A stretch of DNA of 64,000 nt from Actinoallomurus sp963799975 (GCA_963799975.1 CAWCZF010000006.1:2728001-2792000); one strand, 5' to 3'; shown: positions 8,105-16,625, counted from the first letter of the stretch. The notes: a model not told the origin generated them from the letters alone. Translations and numbers: made by a program.

Positions 8105-8758
8105 ATGACTGTCCCGTTGCCTCGTAGCCCGCGCGTCTCCCGGCTGATCAGCGCGCTGCCGCCGGTCTGCGCCGTCGCCCTGTCCCTCGCCGCGGCGGCG
8201 CCCGCGGCGCAGGCATCGCCGAGACCCGCCCCCGCCATCGTCAACGGTGGCTTCGAGTACCCGGCCGTCCCGGCGAACGCCTTCATCCGGTACGGCACGG
8301 GCAGCACGGTCGGCCCTTGGCGGGTCACCCAGGGGAACGTCGACCTGACCGGCGCAAACTTCTGGCAGTCCGCCGACGGACGGCAGTCCCTCGACCTGGA
8401 GGGCAGCGAGTCCGGGACCGTCGAGCAGCCGATCCCGACCCGCGTCGGCGGCTGCTACACCGTCAGCTTCGCCCTGGCCGGCAACCCGGACGGCGGCCCG
8501 ACGGTGAAGCGCGGCTTCGCACGGGTGGTCCAGCACACCCTCGGCCACCCGACGGTGCAGAAGAACTTCGTCTTCAACACGTGGGGCAAGTCGCGGGCGA
8601 ACATGGGCTACATCCCGCAGCACTTCCGCTTCCGCGCCCTGGCCCCGGCCGCGACCCTGACCTTCGCCAGCACCACGGGCGGCGGCTACGGCCCGGTGAT
8701 CGACGCGGTCAACGTCGTACCGTCGAGCCCTCTCGAATGCCGCCTGGTACGCCCGTAG
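8105..8758 (+). CDS. Secreted choice-of-anchor C / DUF642-like protein
   Basis: 217 residues. A Sec signal peptide (basic start, hydrophobic core LPPVCAVALSLAAAAPA, cleavage near AQA-SP) is followed by IVNGGFEYP, the classic opening of choice-of-anchor C/DUF642 beta-sandwich domains. Further family marks are GPWRVTQGNVDLTG, SLDLEGSESGTVEQ and YTVSFALAGNPDGGP. These proteins are extracellular and thought to bind carbohydrate or sit on the cell surface; the exact function is unknown. The ATG at 8105 has an AGGAGAAAG site. A strong bidirectional terminator follows. Confidence 0.85.
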   Translation: MTVPLPRSPRVSRLISALPPVCAVALSLAAAAPAAQASPRPAPAIVNGGFEYPAVPANAFIRYGTGSTVGPWRVTQGNVDLTGANFWQSADGRQSLDLEGSESGTVEQPIPTRVGGCYTVSFALAGNPDGGPTVKRGFARVVQHTLGHPTVQKNFVFNTWGKSRANMGYIPQHFRFRALAPAATLTFASTTGGGYGPVIDAVNVVPSSPLECRLVRP

Positions 8759-8774
8759 GAGACCCGGCGAAACG

Positions 8775-8811
8775 GTCCCTGTTCACCGATCGAGGATCGG
8801 TGAACAGGGAC
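8775..8811. terminator. Bidirectional terminator hairpin
   Basis: A perfect 17-bp stem (left arm GTCCCTGTTCACCGATC at 8775-8791, right arm its exact complement at 8795-8811) has a 3-base GAG loop. It sits between the convergent secreted-protein gene and the SMR gene, so it can end transcription from both sides. Confidence 0.85.
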
Positions 8812-8832
8812 GCCCGAACGGCGGCACGGACG

Positions 8833-9150
8833 TCACGGGGTGGCGAAACGGGCCAGGACGACACCCGCGATGATCAGCGCCACGGCCGCGACGCCGGCGA
8901 CGCTGACCGGGTCCTTCGACGCGATGACGCCGAGGGTGATCGCGCCGACCGCGCCGATGCCGGTGAACACCGCGTACGCGGTGCCGACGGGCAGTGTGCG
9001 CATGGCGTACGACAGCAGGTAGACGGCGGCCGCGGCCAGCGCGAAGCAGACCAGAGTCGGCAGCGGCCGGGTGAGGCCGGCGGTGGGCTTGACGCTTTGC
9101 GACCAGGCGACCTCCACCAGTCCGGCCAGGACGAGGACGGCCCAGTTCAT
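8833..9150 (-). CDS. Small multidrug resistance (SMR) family exporter
   Basis: 105 residues in four hydrophobic helices, the SMR length and fold. The conserved membrane-embedded glutamate lies in helix 1 (LVLAGLVEVAWSQSVK), and the signature GTAYAVFTGIGAVGA is in the middle. SMR proteins work as dimers that exchange protons for cationic compounds; the EmrE/Gdx-type substrate cannot be told from the sequence. Its ATG overlaps the azoreductase stop (ATGA at 9147-9150), so it is the second gene of a two-gene operon under the divergent TetR regulator. Confidence 0.9.
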   Translation of the reverse strand: MNWAVLVLAGLVEVAWSQSVKPTAGLTRPLPTLVCFALAAAAVYLLSYAMRTLPVGTAYAVFTGIGAVGAITLGVIASKDPVSVAGVAAVALIIAGVVLARFATP

Positions 9151-9797
9151 GCCGGCGCCGCCCCGAGTGAGCGGGCGGCACGCAGGGCGGCCGCGAATGA
9201 GTCGTCGTGCGCGGCGCGCCGGTTCGCCAGGGCCGGATCGACGCGGGAGTTGGCCAGTTCGGCGTTGACGAACGTCACCTCCTCGATCGCGAAGTGGCCG
9301 GCGAGGAAGTCGCGCAGGTAGCTCTCCTGGTGGTCGTAGGGCGCCTTGGGCGCACCGGGCGCGTACGAGCCGCCGCGCGCGGTGGCCACCACGAAACGCC
9401 GCCCGGCCAGCGACATCCGCGGGAAGGTCACCTGGTCGATCCACGCCTTGAGTGCCGCCGGGACCGAGTAGTTGTACATCGGCGTGGCGATCAGCACCAC
9501 GTCGGCCGTCACCAGTTCCTCCAGCAGGGGTTCGACGATCGCCCAGGCGGTGGCCTCCTCGGGGGTGCGCACCGCCTCCTTGAGCCGGTCGACCTCGGTG
9601 ATGCCGTCCTCTAGGACGTGGTCGCAGATCCGCGTCCAGGCCTCGCCGATGGGCGGCACCGGGTCGGCCGCCAGGTCACGGTGGACGTACGTCCCGTCCG
9701 GATGTGCGGCCCGCCAGGCGGTGGCGAAGGCGTCGCCCACCTCACGGCTGATCGAGCGTCGTCGGGCGCTGGCGTCCAGATGCAGCAGTTCGGGCAC
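9147..9797 (-). CDS. FMN-dependent NADH-azoreductase / quinone reductase
   Basis: 216 residues from the GTG at 9797. This is a flavodoxin-like fold protein of the AzoR family. Visible marks are LLHLDASARRRSISRE (phosphate loop for FMN), ATPMYNYSVPAALKAWID and VVATARGGSYAPG. AzoR enzymes reduce quinones and azo compounds by two-electron transfer from NADH and protect against electrophile stress. It is first in the operon with the SMR exporter, so the pair probably detoxifies and expels one class of compound. An operator with perfect symmetry covers the promoter. Confidence 0.9.
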   Translation of the reverse strand: MPELLHLDASARRRSISREVGDAFATAWRAAHPDGTYVHRDLAADPVPPIGEAWTRICDHVLEDGITEVDRLKEAVRTPEEATAWAIVEPLLEELVTADVVLIATPMYNYSVPAALKAWIDQVTFPRMSLAGRRFVVATARGGSYAPGAPKAPYDHQESYLRDFLAGHFAIEEVTFVNAELANSRVDPALANRRAAHDDSFAAALRAARSLGAAPA

Positions 9798-9818
9798 GGC
9801 GGTGGCTCCAGAATTAAG

Positions 9819-9867
9819 TGGACAGTGTGTCCGTTTCAACGTAGCCGATAATCGGACACACTGTCCA
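9819..9867. promoter_or_regulatory. Twin TetR-type operators between azoR-like gene and tetR
   Basis: TGGACAGTGTGTCCG (9819-9833) and its exact reverse complement (9853-9867) flank a 19-bp spacer. Each copy is itself nearly palindromic (GGACA, three bases, TGTCC). A GATAAT box (9847-9852) between them fits a -10 element for the rightward tetR gene. The layout fits control of both divergent promoters by the TetR protein. Confidence 0.75.
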
Positions 9868-9883
9868 GATAGAGTGGAGCCTC

Positions 9884-10510
9884 ATGGACTCCCGTACGGA
9901 CCTGATGGCGGCCGCGCGGCCGCGTGAGCGGGCGGACGCGGCGCGCAACCGGGCCAAGATCCTCCAGGCCGCCGCCGGGCTGTTCGCCGCGCGCGACCCG
10001 CGCCGCGTCACGATGGACGACATCGCCAAGGCCGCGGGCGTCGGACGCGGCACGCTCTACCGGCGCTACCCCGACACCGCCTCGATCGCGCTGGCGCTGC
10101 TGGACGAACACGAGCGGGCGCTACAGGAACGACTCCTGCGCGGCGAGCCGCCGCTGGGGCCGGGTGCGCCTCCGGGCGAGCGCCTGGCCGCGTTCTACGC
10201 CGCGATGGTGGAGTTGCTCGAGGCGCACATCGACCTCGTACTGGGCGCCGAGACCGGACCGGCGAGGTTCACCAGCGGCGCGTACGGCTTCTGGCGCGCA
10301 CACGTCCGCGCGCTGGTGGTCCGGTCGGGCGTACCGGAGCCCGACGCGCTGGCCGACGTACTCCTCGCCCCGCTGGCCTCCGAGCTCTACGCACGACAGC
10401 GCGACCAGGGGCTCGCGACCGAGCAGATCACCGCAGCACTGGCCCGGCTGGCCCACGGCGTCCTCGGCGAGACGCGGCCAGAAGACCCGAGCCGACCGGG
10501 CACCTCCTGA
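9884..10510 (+). CDS. TetR-family transcriptional regulator
   Basis: 208 residues. The N-terminal helix-turn-helix is clear (RNRAKILQAAAGLFAARD, TMDDIAKAAGVGRGTLYRRY, about residues 21-65). The C-terminal part is the ligand and dimer domain and has no strong signature. It is divergent from the azoreductase/SMR operon with the twin operator in between, so it is most likely the local repressor responding to a toxic compound or quinone. The ATG at 9884 lies 17 bp after the right-hand operator copy. Confidence 0.9.
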   Translation: MDSRTDLMAAARPRERADAARNRAKILQAAAGLFAARDPRRVTMDDIAKAAGVGRGTLYRRYPDTASIALALLDEHERALQERLLRGEPPLGPGAPPGERLAAFYAAMVELLEAHIDLVLGAETGPARFTSGAYGFWRAHVRALVVRSGVPEPDALADVLLAPLASELYARQRDQGLATEQITAALARLAHGVLGETRPEDPSRPGTS

Positions 10511-10631
10511 CCCGCTCCAGCGCGGACGGCGTCTCGGCGGCTCGCGGAAGTCGCGGGGCGGCCGCAACCACGGCGAAACCGGCGCCCCCGAAGCTGTGAG
10601 GCCATCGGTAACGCGTCTCTCTGGAGGACCT

Positions 10632-10841
10632 GTGCGCAAATCCATCCACGGCCTGGGCGACCGCCTGCTGGCACGCCTTCTCCCCGGCGGCGAGGCGTCC
10701 GCCTGCAGTGGCAACCATCAGTACTACGAGTACTGGTACACCTGTTACTGCTCAGGCGGCCTTCGCTACAGCAAGAAGTGCATCGACGAGTGCGACGGCT
10801 CCTACTGCACCAGCTGCAACACCGTCACGGGTACGTGCTGA
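10632..10841 (+). CDS. Cysteine-rich small peptide, possible secreted or modified peptide
   Basis: 69 residues from a GTG at 10632 with a strong GGAGG site (10623-10627). The first 24 residues form an amphipathic basic leader (MRKSIHGLGDRLLARLLPGG), followed by ASA and then a core with eight cysteines, spaced as single C, CxC, CxxxxC, CxxC, C. The core is rich in Tyr, Ser and Gly (HQYYEYWYTCYC). Leader plus Cys-rich core suggests a disulfide-rich or modified peptide. I do not recognise a named family. No modification enzyme is nearby. Its 3' end overlaps a tiny membrane peptide gene. Confidence 0.6.
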   Translation: MRKSIHGLGDRLLARLLPGGEASACSGNHQYYEYWYTCYCSGGLRYSKKCIDECDGSYCTSCNTVTGTC

Positions 10842-10930
10842 GGGCAGTGTCCCTGCTCGTCGCGGCACTGGCGGCGGCCGTGGCCCTCGTGGCAACGGCC
10901 GTCGTCAGACGCCGCTCCGCGGCCGCGTGA
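10835..10930 (+). CDS. Putative 31-residue membrane peptide coupled to Cys-rich peptide
   Basis: An open frame from GTG 10835 overlaps the last seven bases of the Cys-rich peptide gene and ends at TGA 10928-10930. It encodes a single hydrophobic helix (SLLVAALAAAVALVATAVV) with a basic RRR end, so it would insert with the basic end in the cytoplasm. Overlap suggests translational coupling. The short length means it could be chance in GC-rich DNA; codon pattern and the clean helix argue mildly for a real gene. Confidence 0.35.
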   Translation: MLRAVSLLVAALAAAVALVATAVVRRRSAAA

Positions 10931-11186
10931 CAGGACGCCGCCGCCGTTCCGGCGCGTTCGGCGACCTCGCCGGAACCCAACCCGGCTCCCCGCCGGCCCG
11001 CCCGGCGTCCTCGCGCTCTGCCTCTGGCACGATCCCGATCGTGTCCTCCCGGGCGCGAGGATCGGGGAATGCGCACAAGAGCGCGGTACAGCCGTCCCGG
11101 ATCCGGAGAATCCTGGACGGACGTCGCCGCGAAAGAGCGGCCCGTCGTGGTCACGGTTTCCTTCGTCCGCGATCCGCGGGGAGGGG

Positions 11187-11260
11187 TGGGGCGGGTGGGA
11201 CTCGAACCCACGACCCGAGGATTATGAGTCCTCTGCTCTAACCGGCTGAGCTACCGCCCC
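11187..11260 (-). tRNA. tRNA with CAU anticodon (elongator Met, or Ile2)
   Basis: The 74-base cloverleaf on the minus strand has a 7-bp acceptor stem GGGGCGG/CCGCCCC, D arm GCTC/GAGC, anticodon stem GAGGA/TCCTC with loop CTCATAA, 5-base variable loop, T arm GTGGG/CCCAC with TTCGAGT, and discriminator A. The CCA end is not encoded. CAU serves elongator Met or, after lysidine modification, Ile(AUA). It is not an initiator, because acceptor pair 1-72 is matched (G-C). Confidence 0.95.
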
Positions 11261-11807
11261 GAAGCATCGACGTGCCAAGTCCCCCTACCTTGCCCGGCGT
11301 GCGCGGCCCGCCGCAACTCGGACACGGACTCGGCTCACGCCCGCCCTGCGCGGCGGGCCGGGACACCGGACACCCGGAGATGGTCTCCGGCGGGAGGTGT
11401 CCGGATCGGCCTCCGGCGCGGCTCGTGTCTCCCGGGCTCCGGGCGCCACACACGCCCCGTTGTCACCCGTCACTCGATGCTGCCACCCCGACTAACGGAC
11501 GACGATAATGCGCGGGCCTGAACCGGACAACCGTATGCCGTGTCCACTTCGGACGTGCTCGTTCGGCCGCGCCGTCATGCGCCGCCACCGGACCGCCTCC
11601 ACCCTGCCAATCAATGCGCTCACCTGGCGATACTCGCGTCGTCCTCGTCCGCGCCACGTCGCACGCGGGCCGCGCGAGCCCGAGTGAATGCGCAAATGCA
11701 CGTGCATTTGAGTGTGCATCAGTTCTTGCATCTGCATGGCCGACGGAGGAAGATAGCCCGTCTAGCCCGTCTCGGAACTCCCCCGAGTCCGTCTGGAGGC
11801 CCGCCAG
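11261..11807. other. 547-bp intergenic region with palindrome and repeats
   Basis: This lies between the CAU tRNA gene and the ATP-binding protein gene. It contains the perfect palindrome 11693-11710, a run of TGCAT words to 11737, and a direct repeat TAGCCCGTC at 11754-11772. A GGAGG ribosome site precedes 11808. No credible coding frame is seen. Confidence 0.5.
11693..11710. promoter_or_regulatory. 18-bp perfect palindrome with TGCAT repeats
   Basis: CAAATGCACGTGCATTTG is a perfect 18-bp palindrome, unusually AT-rich for this chromosome. It is followed within 30 bp by three more GCAT words (to 11737). It lies about 100 bp upstream of the ATG at 11808. It looks like a dimeric operator cluster controlling the anti-sigma-type gene; the binding protein is unknown. 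Confidence 0.5.
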
Positions 11808-12362
11808 ATGCCCGTGTACAGCACGACGTGCGGTTCAGGCATGGACGGCCGTCCTGAAACACGGCGTCCACCTGTCGCGACACACGACTCCGTCGCGACA
11901 CACGCCCGGCCGTCGCCGCTGCCCTTCGCCGCCTTCGGCCCCAGCGAGGATCCGACCGGACCCCACGGCGCGGTGTGCGCCCTGCGGCCCACCAGCACCT
12001 CCTCGCGTACGGCCCGCGACTTCGCCACCGAGACACTGAACTCCTGGGGTCTGCCCGACCTCGTCGACGACGCCGTCGTGATCATCTCCGAGCTCGTCAC
12101 CAACGCCGTACGCCACGGGCTGCCCCCGTACGCGGCCGCCGCCGGAGACTCGCCGATCAAGCTGACCCTCGTACGCCAGGGCCGTTTCGTGGTGTGCATC
12201 GTCTCCGACCCGAGCGACCAGGATCCGAAGGTGCGCCCGGCGGACGACGTCTGCGAGAACGGCCGCGGCCTGCACGTGATCGAGGCGCTGAGCCGCGTGT
12301 GGGGGTGGACTCCGCTGCCGGGTACGGGAAAGGCCGTCTGGGCCGCCCTCAGCATCCGCTGA
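11808..12362 (+). CDS. ATP-binding anti-sigma-factor-type protein (HATPase, RsbW-like)
   Basis: 184 residues with a GGAGG site upstream. After a 55-residue disordered Pro/Thr-rich start comes a GHKL ATPase fold of the RsbW/SpoIIAB kind. The N box is SELVTNAVRHG and the G box is ENGRGLHVIEALS. Actinomycetes carry many such proteins, which either phosphorylate anti-anti-sigma proteins or bind sigma factors. There is no sigma or STAS partner next door. It precedes the large LAL regulator in the same direction after a 170-bp gap. Confidence 0.85.
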   Translation: MPVYSTTCGSGMDGRPETRRPPVATHDSVATHARPSPLPFAAFGPSEDPTGPHGAVCALRPTSTSSRTARDFATETLNSWGLPDLVDDAVVIISELVTNAVRHGLPPYAAAAGDSPIKLTLVRQGRFVVCIVSDPSDQDPKVRPADDVCENGRGLHVIEALSRVWGWTPLPGTGKAVWAALSIR

Positions 12363-12532
12363 ACGGCCGGTTTCAGCCAGTCGCGATCCGGCTATCGTGC
12401 GTTACGATGTCGTCGGTCATGAACAGTCAATGTTTTGGCTCGGCACGTGACATCCTTGGCCCTGGAAATCGCCGCTTATCCTCGCTCGGACCCCGGTAGG
12501 CCGCGAAGTACCGCCACTACAAGGATTCAGTT

Positions 12533-15424
12533 ATGGAAGGCCGTGTCAGCGGATCGAACGGTGCGCCGTCGACAGCGGGCACCGGCACCCACGCGACTCC
12601 CCCGCTGGTCGGACGCCGCGACGTCCTGGACCGGTTCACCCTGCTGCTCGACACCGTCACGGACGGGCGGTTCGAGCTGCTCGGCCTGGCCGGAGAGCCC
12701 GGCGCGGGCAAGACACGCCTCCTCGGCGAACTCGCGGCCCAGGCGGGCGAACACGGACTCCCGACCTTCTCCGGACGCGCCGCCGAGTACGAACAGGAGA
12801 TGCCGTTCGCCGCGGTGGTCGACGCCCTGGATGACCACCTCGAGTCGACCGACCTGTCCGGCCGCCTCGATGGGACGGCGGCGCGGCTGCTGGCCACCGT
12901 GTTCCGGTCCCTGCCCACCGAGGACACCGGACCGCCGGACGCCGTCCAGGGTCGCTACGGCCTCTACCGCACGTTCCGCCGCCTCCTGGAGATCCTGGCC
13001 GATCCGGCCGGCCTCGTCCTGATCCTCGATGACCTCCACTGGGCGGACGACACCACGATCGAGCTGCTCGACCACCTGGTCCGCCACCCGCCGCGCGGCG
13101 CGATCCTGATCGCCGTCGCCTACCGGCCCGCGCAGGCGTCCGTACGCCTGGCGGCGCTCGCCGAGACCGCGGTGCGCGTCCCCGTACGACCGCTGACCGA
13201 AGCCGAGGTCGGCGAGCTCCTCGGGCCCTCGGTGAGCCGCGGCCGCCGGGCGGCGCTGTTCGAGGCCAGCGGCGGCAACCCCTTCTACCTTGAGGCGCTC
13301 GCCCGCCTCGCCCCCGGCGACGCGCGTACGGACGGCGCCTTCGCCTCGCCGGAGCCGGGCGAGCTGCCCCCCGGCGTACGCGCGGCGCTGGCCGTGGAGC
13401 TGGAGGGCCTGTCCGCCGGCGCGCTGCACGTCGCGCGTGCGGCGGCGGTCGCCGCGGACGAGTTCGACCCGGCGCTGGCCGCGACGGCCGCCGAGATCGG
13501 CGAGGACGCCGCGCTGACCGCGATCGACGAGCTGGTGCGGCGCGACATCGTACGCGAGGCGGGAGGCGGCCGGTTCCGGTTCCGGCACCCGCTGGTCCGC
13601 CACGTCCTGTACGCCTCGGCGGCGGCGGGCTGGCGGGTGGCCGCGCACAGCCGGATCGCCGACCGGCTCGCCGAGTTGAACATGCCTGCGACCGAGCGCG
13701 CACGCCACATCGAGCGCTCCGGGCGCACCGGCGACCGTACCGGTATCGCCACGCTCGTCGAGGCGGCCGACGCGGTCGCGACACGTGCGCCGGCCACGGC
13801 CTCACACTGGCTGAAGGCCGCCCTGGGCCTGCTGCCGGACGATCCGGAGGCGCAGGCGCGGCTCCGGCTGAAGCTCGCCCAGGCGCAGGTGATCAGCGGC
13901 CAGCTCATGGAGGGCCGGCAGACCGCGCGCGACCTGCTGCAGCTGCTGCCGCCCGACGACTACGAGCGGCGTGCGCGGGCGGCGCGGTTCGGCGCGGTGG
14001 TGGAGCGGATGCTCGGCCGCACGTACGAGAGTCGCGCGCTGCTGCTCGCCGAGCTGCGCCGGATCCCCGACCCGCAGTCACCGGTGGCCGTGCCGCTGCG
14101 CATCCGGCTCGTGGCCGACAGCCTGTTCCGCAGCGATTTCCGCGCGGCGCAGGCGGTCCTGGACCTGATGCCGGAAAACCCCGAGGAGTGGGAGCCGAGC
14201 CTGGCGATGGCGGTCGCGTCGCTGCGGCCGCTGCCCGCGTACGCCGCGGGGCGTTTCGCCGAGGCGGGGCGGCACATCGACGCGGCGGACCGGCTCGTGC
14301 GCGCGGCCCCGGACGAGCACGTCGCCGAGTGGCTCGACGCCATCACCTGGCTGTGCTGGACCGAGACCTACGTGGGCCGGCTCCGCAGCGCGCGCGAGCG
14401 GTCCGACCGCGCGGTCGCGGTGGCCAAGTCCACCGGCCAGCTCTACATCGTCACGACCCTGCTCACCGGCAACGCGCGCGCCAAGACCATGCTGGGTCTC
14501 CTGCGCGAGGCCGAGACCGCCGCGGAGGAGGCCGCCGAGGTCGCCCGCCTGATCGGCTCTACGCAGCAGCTCGTCTTCGCGCTGACGCAACAAAGCCTGG
14601 TCGCCACGTGGATGGGCCGCCACGACGACGCGCTGCGGTTCTGCGAGGACGCGATGCGTACGGGCGACGGCGGCAGCGGCGAGTGGTCGGGTTCGGCCGC
14701 GCGCTACGCGAAGGCGCGCGCGCTGATCAACGCCGGGCGGCTCGGCGAGGGCGCCGAGGAGCTGGCCGGGTTCGGCGACCTGGGGTCCTCGCGGCTGGAC
14801 CAGGGCACCAAGCTCGCCTGCTGTGAGGCGCGCGCCTACGTCGAGGCCGAGCTGGGCAACGCCGAGGAGGCGCTGGCCTGGGCCGACCGTGCCGACGCGC
14901 TCGTGCACCCGCGGCTGGACATGACGGTCGGGCGGGCCAAGATGGCCAGGGCGCACGCGCTGCGCCGCGGCGACCCGGCCGCCTCGGCCGCGCTCGCGAA
15001 GGAGGCCGCCTCGGTGTTCTCGCGCGCCGAGATGCGGCTGGAGCACGGCGTCGCACGCCTCTACACCGGGCTCGCCTGCGCCGGGGCACGCCAGCGCGCG
15101 GCGGCGCGCGAGGAGCTGCGGGCGGCGGCGGAGGTCCTGCGCGAGTGCGGTGCGAGCGCCCTGCACGCCCAGGCCCTGCGCGAGCAGCGCAAGCTGGGCG
15201 TGCGCGTGGCGGTGCCGAGCCGCCGGTCCGCGGGCCCGCACGGCCTGTCCAGCCGCGAGCTGGAGGTGGCCACGCTCGTCGCGGAGGGGCGTACCAACCA
15301 GCAGATCGCCGAGAACCTGTTCCTCAGCATCCGGACGGTCGAGACGCACCTGTCCCACATCTTCGCCAAGCTCGGCGTCACGTCCCGAGTCGGCGTCGTC
15401 AGCGTCCTGAACCAGAACCCGTAG
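12533..15424 (+). CDS. LAL-type LuxR-family transcriptional regulator
   Basis: 963 residues. The N-terminal AAA-type ATPase has Walker A GEPGAGKT (residues 54-61) and Walker B LVLILDDLHWAD (about 160-172). A long helical TPR-like middle section follows. The C-terminal LuxR helix-turn-helix is GLSSRELEVATLVAEGRTNQ with IAENLFLSIRTVETHLSHIF (about 900-955). This is the standard large ATP-binding LuxR (LAL) layout seen in pathway-specific activators. Start ATG 12533 has an AGGA site. It directly precedes the hydrolase/GMC oxidoreductase pair on the same strand and is the likely activator of it (inference). Confidence 0.93.
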   Translation: MEGRVSGSNGAPSTAGTGTHATPPLVGRRDVLDRFTLLLDTVTDGRFELLGLAGEPGAGKTRLLGELAAQAGEHGLPTFSGRAAEYEQEMPFAAVVDALDDHLESTDLSGRLDGTAARLLATVFRSLPTEDTGPPDAVQGRYGLYRTFRRLLEILADPAGLVLILDDLHWADDTTIELLDHLVRHPPRGAILIAVAYRPAQASVRLAALAETAVRVPVRPLTEAEVGELLGPSVSRGRRAALFEASGGNPFYLEALARLAPGDARTDGAFASPEPGELPPGVRAALAVELEGLSAGALHVARAAAVAADEFDPALAATAAEIGEDAALTAIDELVRRDIVREAGGGRFRFRHPLVRHVLYASAAAGWRVAAHSRIADRLAELNMPATERARHIERSGRTGDRTGIATLVEAADAVATRAPATASHWLKAALGLLPDDPEAQARLRLKLAQAQVISGQLMEGRQTARDLLQLLPPDDYERRARAARFGAVVERMLGRTYESRALLLAELRRIPDPQSPVAVPLRIRLVADSLFRSDFRAAQAVLDLMPENPEEWEPSLAMAVASLRPLPAYAAGRFAEAGRHIDAADRLVRAAPDEHVAEWLDAITWLCWTETYVGRLRSARERSDRAVAVAKSTGQLYIVTTLLTGNARAKTMLGLLREAETAAEEAAEVARLIGSTQQLVFALTQQSLVATWMGRHDDALRFCEDAMRTGDGGSGEWSGSAARYAKARALINAGRLGEGAEELAGFGDLGSSRLDQGTKLACCEARAYVEAELGNAEEALAWADRADALVHPRLDMTVGRAKMARAHALRRGDPAASAALAKEAASVFSRAEMRLEHGVARLYTGLACAGARQRAAAREELRAAAEVLRECGASALHAQALREQRKLGVRVAVPSRRSAGPHGLSSRELEVATLVAEGRTNQQIAENLFLSIRTVETHLSHIFAKLGVTSRVGVVSVLNQNP

Positions 15425-15514
15425 TACGCGCGTCGAAGAATCAGGGTTTACCACGATGCCGCGTACGCCTGCGGATTTGTCATTGTTGGCCGGGGCCAGA
15501 CGGAGGGCAGACAA

Positions 15515-16624
15515 ATGGAGCGTCGATTCCCGGCGCGGTTCACGACCGAGGGTGTGCCGGACGCGGAAGTGTCCACCCACCCCTTCTCGACCGACGACGG
15601 CCTGGGCCTCCAACTCACGCGATTCCACCGCGCCGCCTGCGACGACGTCGTCCTGCTGTTGCACGGCCTGCCGGCGTCGACGGACATGTTCATCATGCCC
15701 GAGCACCGCAACATCACCGCCTACCTTCTCGACAACGGCTACACCGACGTCTGGTCGCTCGACTTCCGCATGAGCAACCGCTTCCCGTACGACACCGAGA
15801 CGCACCGCTTCACGCTCGACGACATCGCCCACTACGACCACCCGGCGGCACTGCGCGAGCTGCGCCGGCACGTCGGCGACCGGCGCGTGCACGTGATCGC
15901 CCAGTGCCTCGGCTCGGTCTCGTTCTCGATGAGCCTGGCGGCCGGTCTGGTCGACGGCATCGCGAGCATGGTGTCCAACAGCGTCTCGCTCGTCACCCGG
16001 GTGCCCCGGTGGTCGCGGGTCAAGCTCGCGTACGGGCCGGGGTTCTTCGAATACGTCTGCGGCTACTCCTTCGTCGACCCGCGGTTCGGCGAGTCGCCGG
16101 CGCTCACCCGCGGCTGGATGATGTCGCGCGGGGTCTCGCTCTTCCACCGCGAGTGCGGCGTCCCCGCGTGCCACATGATCAGCTTCATGTGGGGGGCCGG
16201 GCGGCCCGCGCTGTGGCAGCACGAAAACCTCGACCCGGTGACTCACGAGCGCGCCGCCGACCTGTTCGGCGCCAGCGGGGTCCACTACTACCGCCACATG
16301 AACAAGATGTCCAAGGCCGGTCACGCGGTGCGCTACGACCCCGCCGACCCGCGACACGACGTGCTGCCCGCCGACTACCTGGCGGATCCGGCGGCGATCA
16401 CCACGCCGATCCTGTTCATGACCGGCGACCACAACCACGTCTTCACCGACTCCAACATCGCCTGCCACGAGATCATGTCGAAGGCCAGCCCGGGCCTGCA
16501 CGAGCTGGCGATCCTGCCGGGCTACGGCCACGTCGACCCGTTCATCGGCAAGCACGCCGACCGCGACGTCTTCCCGCGGATCCTCGACCATCTGCGCAAG
16601 CACAGCTTCGACGAGGTCGTCTGA
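15515..16624 (+). CDS. Alpha/beta hydrolase with Cys nucleophile, GMC-associated
   Basis: 369 residues with an alpha/beta hydrolase fold: oxyanion strand LLLHGLPAS, nucleophile elbow HVIAQCLGSVS with Cys131 where Ser is usual, acid in FMTGDHNHVF and base His in LPGYGHVDPFIG. A Cys at the elbow is known in dienelactone-hydrolase-type and sterol-oxidase-linked members. The gene ends one base before the GMC oxidoreductase start, so the two form an operon. In several bacteria related hydrolase and GMC domains are fused in one chain. No signal peptide is seen. The ribosome site is GGAGGG. The substrate is unknown, perhaps a sterol or other lipid ester. Confidence 0.85.
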   Translation: MERRFPARFTTEGVPDAEVSTHPFSTDDGLGLQLTRFHRAACDDVVLLLHGLPASTDMFIMPEHRNITAYLLDNGYTDVWSLDFRMSNRFPYDTETHRFTLDDIAHYDHPAALRELRRHVGDRRVHVIAQCLGSVSFSMSLAAGLVDGIASMVSNSVSLVTRVPRWSRVKLAYGPGFFEYVCGYSFVDPRFGESPALTRGWMMSRGVSLFHRECGVPACHMISFMWGAGRPALWQHENLDPVTHERAADLFGASGVHYYRHMNKMSKAGHAVRYDPADPRHDVLPADYLADPAAITTPILFMTGDHNHVFTDSNIACHEIMSKASPGLHELAILPGYGHVDPFIGKHADRDVFPRILDHLRKHSFDEVV

Positions 16625-16625
16625 G

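Noticed and set aside
14078..16603. 841-codon open frame on the minus strand opposite the LAL and hydrolase genes
   Set aside because: It is a shadow of high-GC coding DNA on the other strand; its composition is low-complexity (Arg/Val/Gly) with no family motif.
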